A stretch of 64,000 nt of DNA from AP-15 sp963797115 (GTDB lineage: Bacteria > Pseudomonadota > Alphaproteobacteria > ATCC43930 > CGMCC-115725). Shown here piece by piece: positions 57,671 through 64,000 of this stretch. The stretch spans positions 930,001-994,000 of the forward strand of contig CAWCOH010000001.1 of NCBI GenBank assembly GCA_963797115.1, read 5' to 3'. How positions within the stretch are numbered: the first letter of the stretch is position 1; the number at the start of each line of letters is the position of its first letter. The notes beneath the pieces were generated by a model. That model saw only the letters and a list, made by a program, of their open reading frames with translations, was not told the origin of the DNA and searched no databases. A program made the position numbers and the translations under genes.

Positions 57671-60600
57671 TTACCCTCCACCATCACGGCCCAACGCCTC
57701 GCGAGGCAGCGTTTCGCGCAGCGTCGCCTCCAGAACGATATCCGCTGCGGCAAAGCGATCAATCAACTCGGCAATACGTAAGCAAATATCCCGTAATTCG
57801 CGGACAAAATTCAGATCGGCCGGCAAGCCGATTCGCAACTCGATCCAGCGTGGGAGCACGCGATAACCGCTGACCGAAAAGCTCCAGACCGCCTCCGGGA
57901 TCCCCGAGACGCGGCCGGTCCCGTCAGCGCACAACGCAATACTGGCGTCGGCATAATCGACCGGAGCGACGGCACCGCTCGGCTGTGTAACCACCCGGGC
58001 GAAGCCGGCTTCGTGCGGCTCGCGCGCGAACGTTTCGATTCCGCGGATCTCGCGGCCAATCCGGACGGCGTCTTCGAAGACCGCGTGCCGGGCTGGGAAC
58101 GGGACATGCGGAAACACATCCTCGAGGTCTTCTGCAAATCGGCGCGTGTAGGACCGGGCGGACAACAGGCACAGCATGGCGTCGAATACATCCTCGGGTG
58201 CGATCGGCTGACCATATGCCGCGCTCAGGCTTTCGATCAGGCCAGACGATAAATTGGAGCCGTTGACGCGCGGTCGCCTATCGTAGAGCGGAAACGCGTA
58301 GCCACCGTAGCTGCCACGGAAGGCGTGATAATCGGGAAGAAGCCAGTGGCACCACACCGCGGGTCCGGCACCCGTCCCGCCGGGCAAGGCATAAAGGCAG
58401 GCGTTATCGTCTCCCCACACCTCCTGAAGGTCGGGCCTCCGACGATCGATGAAATGCAGGTTGTTATACAGCCATCTACAGTCGAGCGGCCGATAGGCGA
58501 TCCTTCGGATCAGGCGCTCATCCAGCGGCTGCGCCCGAGCGACGTTCCAAGGCCGCGCAGACGTACTTGGGAACGCTTCCTGCGCAGCAGCGTCAGCCAT
58601 TAGGCGGAACTCTCCAAGCCTTTCAATTAAAACCTCGCGGACGGGTGAATAGACAAAATCATCTCGCTTGGTCTGAACGCCACTTAAACGAAAGTTGAAG
58701 CAGGCGTTGAGGCTGATCCACTCTCCATTCTGGAAAGGCTCTGGCCGCATATTGTCAAGAAGGGCGCGCTCGACTGGCACGGCGTTTGGCAGCATTCCCG
58801 CATCGGCTCCGCGCCCCAGCCAATCGAATTTTGCGCGTCGCGAGAAGAACCCCTCTGTCCAACTGTCATGGTAATAAACCTCGGCCGGTTTGCCGTGCGC
58901 CTTGCTTCCATCCGCGACCGCCACTGTAATCGCCGTTCCGACCTGGATGTCGAAGACGCCCTGATCACCGTCTACGCCAGCCGGCTCGCCAAGCCGCACG
59001 TCGCCGCGGAGATCGACGATCTCGATACGGTCGAAGCGCTCGCGCATCATTTTGCGCAAGCCGGCATAGGGCCAACCAGTCAGGAATTTGCGGTTGGTGA
59101 TAAAGGCAACGACTCCACGTCCTGGCGCATTCTGCGCCTCGAACAATTTCCAGATTGCCCAGCGCCAAAAGGCGACCGACAATTCGGGAAAGGTGTTGAG
59201 CTGGTTGCCGTGGCCAGCATCGCTCACCGGCGACTTCAAATCGTTCCAGATACGGTCCAGCCAATGGCCCACGAGCGTTTCGTTCTCGCCCTCTCGCAAC
59301 CGGCGATAGGGCGGATTGCCGATGATCGCAAGGATCGGCTGCTCCGTTTTGATCCGGTTCGCTTCGTGCCGCTCGTCGGCGATGCCCGCCGCCACGAAAC
59401 CCAGCGGTCCGGCGGGAGCGGCGGCGCCGGGCTCGGCCAGCGTGTCCGCCAGGTACACGCCCAGCCGCGGCAGGTCCAGCGGGTTCTCCGGCCCCTCGCC
59501 GGCCCCGCGAGGGCGGCGCAGTGCATGGTGAAGTCGATAATGGGCGACGGCGTAAGGTCCGACCAGCAACTCGAAGCCAAACATGCGGCGGGCGAGACCC
59601 TGCAAGGCAAGTGCTGCCATCCCTTCGCCGGCCTCGGCTTCTTGAGCCCAGACGCGTTCGGCGATTCCGAGCAGAAAGGTGCCGGTTCCAGTGGCCGGGT
59701 CGAGGATCGTGACGCGCGGATCGCACAATCCCTGGGTGTGAAGATTCTCACGTAATCGCCGATCGAGAGCGCCGACGATGTAGCGCACGACCTCCACCGG
59801 CGTGTAGTAGACGCCGAGTCGCCGGCGTTCGTCAGGGTCGAAGGTCTTGAGAAAATCCTCGTAGAAATAGAGGATCGGATCGCGCCCGCTCGGTCCCACG
59901 GAGAGGATTTCCGGAGCGAAGCTGTTGACCGTGTCGCACATGACATCGAAGCCAATGCCCACGTCCTGCACGATCTCGGGCTGGCTTAGGACGCGCAACG
60001 CTGTCCGCATCAGCGGATGTTCCTGTGGCATATGATCCCATGCCCCCGATCCCGCCAGGTGCCCGGTGCCTTCCCGCATCAGCAGGAGACCGAATGCAAG
60101 CGTCTGCGCGAAAGCGGCAGAAAACAGGACGTTGAAGTCCGTAGCGCTGTAGCCAGCCGCCTCCGGGTGGGCATAAAGAACGTCGCGGAATTCCTGCCGT
60201 ACCTGCAAGAGCGCATGCCCCGGGTTGCCGGCCGCATGAAGCTCGGCCAAACGGTCCCGCACGATCCCACGGACAAGGCGGGCAGAATGCGCCATCAGCA
60301 TCGCCAGCTGCTCGGCATCACGCGCGCTCGGCTCCTGCCCTGCGGCATCACACAGCCTTTCGATCAAGCGGAGGAAAGGGGCAGGGTCGTGCTCGGCAAT
60401 TGCTCTATTAGCGCGCGTATCATCCCCGTCGGGCCTAAGGGTTCGCTCGGGTACCACAACGGCGCTGCGAGGCTCTTGTTCGCGAACGAATAACTGAAGC
60501 TCCGTAAAGTTGGAGGTCGCCCAACAGGGCAATTCCCTGAACCGTTCGTACTGCCGCTTGTCTTGACCGCGCCAGTGCGTGGGATCGGCCGGCTTCGTCG

Positions 60601-60850
60601 GCGCCTTGAGTTCGATAAAGGCGCGAGGAGGCGCGCCCTGCCTGATCAGCGCGATATCGGGCCGCCCGATGCCAGGGTTTCGATATTCCGCCGATACAGT
60701 TAATCCCTGGCGAACCGGCAAGCGTGGGATCAGTCCTTGGAGCAATTGCTGGAATGCCGGGGCAAGCGCCGGCTCCGGAACATCAGCGTCCGCTCGGCGA
60801 AGCTCCCTAATCCGCTGCGCGTAAGTTTGCAGGAGTGATGTGACAGTCAT
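57671..60850 (-). CDS. Type ISP-like restriction-modification enzyme
   Basis: 1059 residues, one polypeptide. N-terminal nuclease: GRPDIALIRQG and FIELKAP give Asp65, Glu80 and Lys82 of PD-(D/E)XK. Middle: N6-adenine methyltransferase with motif I DPATGTGTFLLG (near residue 382) and motif IV NPPY (near residue 511). C-terminal third is the specificity region (RPLDCRWLYNNLHFIDRRRPDL in sequence, GGTGAGPAVWCHWLLPDYHAF) as in type ISP proteins. The SF2 helicase of classical ISP enzymes such as LlaGI is absent, so translocation is doubtful and a type IIG-like mode is possible. It should methylate and cut DNA at an unknown site. Confidence 0.88.
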   Translation of the reverse strand: MTVTSLLQTYAQRIRELRRADADVPEPALAPAFQQLLQGLIPRLPVRQGLTVSAEYRNPGIGRPDIALIRQGAPPRAFIELKAPTKPADPTHWRGQDKRQYERFRELPCWATSNFTELQLFVREQEPRSAVVVPERTLRPDGDDTRANRAIAEHDPAPFLRLIERLCDAAGQEPSARDAEQLAMLMAHSARLVRGIVRDRLAELHAAGNPGHALLQVRQEFRDVLYAHPEAAGYSATDFNVLFSAAFAQTLAFGLLLMREGTGHLAGSGAWDHMPQEHPLMRTALRVLSQPEIVQDVGIGFDVMCDTVNSFAPEILSVGPSGRDPILYFYEDFLKTFDPDERRRLGVYYTPVEVVRYIVGALDRRLRENLHTQGLCDPRVTILDPATGTGTFLLGIAERVWAQEAEAGEGMAALALQGLARRMFGFELLVGPYAVAHYRLHHALRRPRGAGEGPENPLDLPRLGVYLADTLAEPGAAAPAGPLGFVAAGIADERHEANRIKTEQPILAIIGNPPYRRLREGENETLVGHWLDRIWNDLKSPVSDAGHGNQLNTFPELSVAFWRWAIWKLFEAQNAPGRGVVAFITNRKFLTGWPYAGLRKMMRERFDRIEIVDLRGDVRLGEPAGVDGDQGVFDIQVGTAITVAVADGSKAHGKPAEVYYHDSWTEGFFSRRAKFDWLGRGADAGMLPNAVPVERALLDNMRPEPFQNGEWISLNACFNFRLSGVQTKRDDFVYSPVREVLIERLGEFRLMADAAAQEAFPSTSARPWNVARAQPLDERLIRRIAYRPLDCRWLYNNLHFIDRRRPDLQEVWGDDNACLYALPGGTGAGPAVWCHWLLPDYHAFRGSYGGYAFPLYDRRPRVNGSNLSSGLIESLSAAYGQPIAPEDVFDAMLCLLSARSYTRRFAEDLEDVFPHVPFPARHAVFEDAVRIGREIRGIETFAREPHEAGFARVVTQPSGAVAPVDYADASIALCADGTGRVSGIPEAVWSFSVSGYRVLPRWIELRIGLPADLNFVRELRDICLRIAELIDRFAAADIVLEATLRETLPREALGRDGGG

Positions 60851-60878
60851 TCCCAGTCCCTAATGCGCTCACCTCGCC

Positions 60879-61003
60879 GAATTCGAGTACCGCTTCAACC
60901 GCCGATACGATCTCGCCGCCATGATGCACGCCTCGGCTTTGTCGCAGTCCGAACCCCGCCGATGCCATACCGCCTCCTCAAATTGGCTGAGGATCATGCG
61001 TAA
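60879..61003 (+). pseudogene. Remnant: C-terminus of an IS1595-type transposase
   Basis: EFEYRFNRRYDLAAMM, then after a frameshift MPYRLLKLAEDHA and stop. This is the usual end of IS1595-family (ISXO2-like) transposases. Only about 40 codons survive, just upstream of the R-M gene's start on the other strand. Confidence 0.7.
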
Positions 61004-61095
61004 TCAGGAATACTTTTGAAAGGTGGGTAAAGGCGCTTCTTTTGCTATTTCAGTGAACTACGCAGGCCTGCCGCTAGTACGGCGAGGCACGTCAA

Positions 61096-61281
61096 ATACA
61101 CCGCCCCTCTCTCGGTAATCGGCCAGAGCTGCTCGACGCGGTTGGCGCGGACGCAGACATACCAGTCGTAGAGGTTGACGGTCGGGTCGCAATGGCCGGG
61201 GATCAGGCGGAGCTTGTCGCCGATGTTGAGCCGGTTCGTGCCGCCCGAGACGGCGCGGCGGCCGTGCTCTCGGAGGCGCGG
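61096..61281 (-). pseudogene. Remnant D1: last 60 codons of the D-threonine-aldolase-like gene
   Basis: Reads SEHGRRAVSGGTNRLNIGDK, then LRLIPGHCDPTVNLYDWYVC and VRANRVEQLWPITERGAVY. It begins near residue 313 of the intact gene, unlike D2 and D3, and has no REP insertion. It cuts off the toxin gene that precedes it. Confidence 0.9.
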
Positions 61282-61357
61282 AAGCGGTGTCTACGGCATG
61301 ACCGGGGAGTTCCGCAGCAAGGACTGTGGGTAGGTGCTCGTCAAGCAGCAGGCGCAT
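61282..61357 (-). pseudogene. Truncated DUF5615-type PIN-like toxin (25 codons)
   Basis: MRLLLDEHLPTVLAAELPGH then AVDTA is the N-terminus of a DUF5615 PIN-like toxin with its first acidic residue pair (LLDEH). The rest is replaced by remnant D1. It overlaps the antitoxin end by 17 bp, the expected operon form. The toxin is dead. Confidence 0.75.
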
Positions 61358-61565
61358 CAGCCGCGAGGGTTTCGCACGCGAGGTCGAGTAATGCGATGGC
61401 CTGCTCCCGGCGCACAGACGGGAATTGGCGCAGAAACTCGTCGAGAGTGTCGCCCCCTTCCAGGTAGTCGAACAGCGACCGAACCGGCACTCGTGTACCG
61501 CTGAAGACCGCCGTCCCGCCCAAGATGTCCGGGTCTCTCTGCACGATTTGCTCGAGTTTCATCAT
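61341..61565 (-). CDS. DUF433 antitoxin
   Basis: About 74 residues: LEQIVQRDPDILGGTAVFSG, TRVPVRSLFDYLEGG, LDEFLRQFPSVRREQAIALL. This is the DUF433 winged-helix antitoxin of VapB-like type, complete although its partner is truncated. ATG at 61565 or 61562. Confidence 0.85.
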   Translation of the reverse strand: MMKLEQIVQRDPDILGGTAVFSGTRVPVRSLFDYLEGGDTLDEFLRQFPSVRREQAIALLDLACETLAADAPAA

Positions 61566-61620
61566 GGCAACCGTTCCGCTGGTGTCTCGGTATCCCAAGG
61601 GGGTGGTGGCCGCGCTCTGA

Positions 61621-62745
61621 TCAGTAAACCGCGCCCCTCGCGGTGATCGGCCAGAGCTGCTCGACGCGGCCGGCGCGGATGCAGACATACCAATCGTAGA
61701 GGTTGACGGTCGGGTCGCAATGGCCGGGGATCAGGCGGATCTTGTCGCCGAGCGCGAGGCGGTTGGTGGCGGCCGAGACGGCGAGGCGGCCGTGCTCGTC
61801 GGAGGCGCGCTCGTAGGTCGCGGCGGGCTCGTCGCAGACCAGCGGCGGGCCCGAGTCGAAAGCCAATGCCTTGAGGCCGGCGTCGACGATGGCGCGGTCC
61901 TCGGCCGGGCGGCTCATCACCGTGGCCCAGACGAAGAGGCTCGGCTCGAAGGCCTTGGTCAGGGCGCCGTCATGGTCGAGGTTGCGGCCATAATCGGCGT
62001 CCATGAAAATGTAGGAGCCGCATTGCAATTCGGTATAGACGCCGCTCGCGGTTTCGAACTCGAAGGTGCCGGTGCCGGCGCCGGTGATCGTCGGGCAGTC
62101 GATGCCATGGCGCGCCAGCAGGTCGCGGGTCTGCCCGGCCTTGTCGGCGGCCTGAGCGATCGCCTGGCGGCGCTCGTCCCAGCTGCGCAGGTGCTGGGCC
62201 GAGCCGTGATAGGCCTGCAATCCGGCAAAGGCGAGGTGCGGGGCGTCGGCGACATGCCGGGCGAGGTCGAGGGCGGGCTCGCCCGGCTCGACACCGCAGC
62301 GGTTGCCGCCCATGTTGACCTCGACATAGACCGGCAGCGTGATGCCGGCTTCGCCCGCCGCCGCCGCGAGGGCACGGACCTGGGCGATGTCGTCGGCGCA
62401 CACCCCGACCCGGGCGTTGTGGGCCAGCGCGGTCAGCCGCCGCAATTTCTGCCGGCCGACGACCTCGTTGGTGACGAGCACGTCCTTGACCCCGCCATAG
62501 ACCATCGCCTCGGCCTCGCTGACCTTCTGCACGCAGACGCCGACCGCACCCAATTCGACCTGCTTTAGCGCGATGATCGGGCATTTGTGGGTCTTGGCAT
62601 GGGGGCGCGCCTTGACCGGGCTCCCGGCGATCCGGTCGGCGAGACGGCGCAGATTGCGCTCGAAGGCGTCGAGATCGATCACCAGGGCCGGGGTGTCGAC
62701 CTCGTCGAGCGGCATGCCGATCTCGGCGGGCGGGCGCATGGTCAT
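61621..62745 (-). CDS. D-threonine aldolase / D-serine dehydratase-like PLP enzyme
   Basis: 374 residues, alanine-racemase-like fold (DSD1 family). PLP Lys is in ARPHAKTHKCPI at about residue 51; GGVKDVLVTNEVVG, VEVNMGGNRCGVEPGE and AYHGSAQHLRS follow. The C-terminal metal site is GHCDPT, with His342 and Asp344 placed as in D-threonine aldolases. It would cleave D-threonine to glycine and acetaldehyde or deaminate a D-hydroxy amino acid. ATG follows GAGGAG. Three 3' fragments of related copies lie downstream on the same strand, each next to an accessory cassette. Confidence 0.9.
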   Translation of the reverse strand: MTMRPPAEIGMPLDEVDTPALVIDLDAFERNLRRLADRIAGSPVKARPHAKTHKCPIIALKQVELGAVGVCVQKVSEAEAMVYGGVKDVLVTNEVVGRQKLRRLTALAHNARVGVCADDIAQVRALAAAAGEAGITLPVYVEVNMGGNRCGVEPGEPALDLARHVADAPHLAFAGLQAYHGSAQHLRSWDERRQAIAQAADKAGQTRDLLARHGIDCPTITGAGTGTFEFETASGVYTELQCGSYIFMDADYGRNLDHDGALTKAFEPSLFVWATVMSRPAEDRAIVDAGLKALAFDSGPPLVCDEPAATYERASDEHGRLAVSAATNRLALGDKIRLIPGHCDPTVNLYDWYVCIRAGRVEQLWPITARGAVY

Positions 62746-62952
62746 GGCAGAATCTCCTCAAATGGTCGAGCAAGGCTCGCCCAGCAGCCGGCTAAATGCA
62801 ATCCGACCATTAGGCTTGAAAGATTTTTGTTGCCATGCTATTTACGCAACTTATGGAAATTGCGAAGGGTAATTCGGGATGTTCTGACGTTTCGCTGCTA
62901 ATTAATCGTCGTGCCGCGAGGGATCGAGGATTCCTGCGGCCGGTGACCAGGC

Positions 62953-62996
62953 GTCGCTGATAATTCCCTGTAAATAACAGCGAAAACAGCGAGAAA
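62953..62996 (+). repeat. Dispersed 42-bp repeat, copy C
   Basis: TCGCTGATAATTCCCTGTAA then ATAACAGCGAAAACAGCGAGAA. One base differs from copy B (45131-45173, opposite strand). It lies just before the stop of the DUF72 gene, in the space between two minus-strand genes. Confidence 0.8.
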
Positions 62997-62999
62997 AGT

Positions 63000-63872
63000 T
63001 CACGGCCCGATCTTGAGCTTGGCGCGCAGCGAGCGCGCATCGACCGGGGCGCGGACCTTGGCGTCGTTGTCGACATCGCGGCCGCTGTCGGGCGGCGGCC
63101 GGGTATCGGGATCGATCAGCCGTGCGTCGTTGGGTTCGAGCCCCTGGGCCCACAGCTTGATGCGTGCGGCCCAATGGTCGAGGGCGGCGTCGGTATAACC
63201 GCTGGCGTAGAGCTCCTCGGAGCCGTGCAGGCGCAGATAGACGAAATCGGCGGTTACATCCTCGGCATAGGGCCAAGATACCGAGTCGGCAAAGACCAGC
63301 GCCACTCGATGCCGGCGCAACACCTCGACAAAGGCCGGGTCGAGAAAGCTCTGGTGGCGGATCTCGATCGCATGGCGCAGCGCGCGCCGATGCTCGCTCT
63401 TGATCCAGCTGCGCTCGGCGAGCCAATCGCTGCGGTGCTCGGCGAGCGCCGCGGCGTCGTCGGTGTCGCGCGGCAGCAGGGCCAAGAAATGATCGAGACG
63501 CTCGGCGGAGAAGCGGAAGCTCGGCGGGAATTGCCACAAGAGTGGGCCGAGCTTCTCCTCCAGCCGCAAGACCCCGGAGGCAAAGAAATTGGCAAGCGGT
63601 GTGGTGACCTCGCGCAACCGCCGGATGTGGGTGATGAAGCGCGGGCCCTTGACCGCGAAGACAAACTCCTCCGGCGTTTCGTCATGCCACCGGGCAAAGG
63701 CGTCGGGACGCTGCAGCGAATAGAAGGTACCGTTGATCTCGATCGTCTCGACCTGACGGCTGGCATAGGAAAGCTCGTCGGCGTGCAGCAGGCCGGAGGG
63801 ATAAAAGTTGCCGCGCCAGGGCTTATAGGTCCAGCCGGAGATGCCGATCCGTACGATGCCCGTGCGGCTCAT
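63000..63872 (-). CDS. DUF72 domain protein
   Basis: 290 residues, TIM-barrel-like. VRIGISGWTYKPWRGNFYP, VETIEINGTFYSLQ, EFVFAVKGPRFITH, GPLLWQFPPSFRF and the HAIEIRHQSF segment are the DUF72 pattern. Function unknown; the family is widespread. ATG at 63872 (MSRTGIVRIG) is preferred over a longer start. Confidence 0.87.
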   Translation of the reverse strand: MSRTGIVRIGISGWTYKPWRGNFYPSGLLHADELSYASRQVETIEINGTFYSLQRPDAFARWHDETPEEFVFAVKGPRFITHIRRLREVTTPLANFFASGVLRLEEKLGPLLWQFPPSFRFSAERLDHFLALLPRDTDDAAALAEHRSDWLAERSWIKSEHRRALRHAIEIRHQSFLDPAFVEVLRRHRVALVFADSVSWPYAEDVTADFVYLRLHGSEELYASGYTDAALDHWAARIKLWAQGLEPNDARLIDPDTRPPPDSGRDVDNDAKVRAPVDARSLRAKLKIGP

Positions 63873-63907
63873 CGCCCGGTGCCGAAGAGCTGTGCTAAAA
63901 GGCCGGC

Positions 63908-64000
63908 ATGCTGACCCTTTCCGAGGTGACATATCGCGTCGGCGGACGCACCGGGCGCCGGCTGCTCGACAATGCGAATGCCCAAATTTACGAGGGGGCC
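63908..64000 (+). CDS. ABC-F type ATPase, 3' partial
   Basis: Only the first 31 codons are in the window: MLTLSEVTYRVGGRTGRRLL followed by DNANAQIYEGA, the usual start of ABC-F proteins (Uup/YheS-like) before Walker A. The gene runs off the right edge. Confidence 0.65.
   Translation, partial: MLTLSEVTYRVGGRTGRRLLDNANAQIYEGA

Overview
This is 64 kb of GC-rich chromosome from what looks like an alphaproteobacterium, probably of Rhodospirillales type. That placement is inferred from the gph/glmU/glmS arrangement, the lipid A and Kdo gene run, the style of the aldehyde dehydrogenase, DUF4166 and DUF72 proteins, and the many short CCCGG-type palindromes. No rRNA, tRNA, CRISPR array or complete prophage was recognised.

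Housekeeping blocks alternate with scarred accessory patches. 0-2 kb: a frameshifted amidohydrolase, a BrnT-type toxin-antitoxin pair, then a second copy of the amidohydrolase 3' end. 2-12 kb: a MetX-like acyltransferase, a VanZ-like protein, and an old tandem duplication of an FAD oxidoreductase / serine hydrolase / thiolase unit broken into fragments with small foreign genes between them. 12-20 kb: a lytic transglycosylase, an Arg-rich protein, gph, glmU-glmS (UDP-GlcNAc synthesis) and an alpha/beta hydrolase. 20-26 kb: succinate-semialdehyde dehydrogenase, a ParD/ParE-like pair, a RusA resolvase plus PD-(D/E)XK-HEPN pair between remnants of the dehydrogenase, a second antitoxin copy and an IS5-type element. 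26-30 kb: a group II intron, ahcY, and a copy of the ahcY 3' end. 30-45 kb: a PAS histidine kinase, wecC/wecB and an epimerase (nucleotide-sugar and surface polysaccharide), then a tight lipid A operon (MsbA-like exporter, DUF374 acyltransferase, waaA, lpxK, lpxL) and aqpZ. 45-55 kb: xseA, purD, an aldo/keto reductase, a rhodanese, hppD, two sugar-type ABC permeases and an MFS transporter. 55-64 kb: an array on the minus strand built from a D-threonine-aldolase-like gene and three degraded copies of its 3' part, separated by HEPN/MNT, a type ISP-like restriction-modification enzyme with a small partner, and a DUF433/DUF5615 pair; then a DUF72 protein and the start of an ABC-F ATPase.

The most striking theme is a repeated architecture. 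A metabolic gene is followed by a toxin-antitoxin, nuclease or restriction cassette and then by a diverged, truncated copy of that same gene's 3' end, often within a few bases of the cassette's stop or start codon. It is clear at the amidohydrolase, gabD-like and D-threonine-aldolase-like loci, and probable at ahcY. A second theme is small palindromic elements inserted inside coding sequence, once in frame (24 bp in both amidohydrolase copies) and once breaking a transposase (23 bp). Several genes carry single-base frameshifts; without reads it cannot be decided which are real and which are assembly errors.
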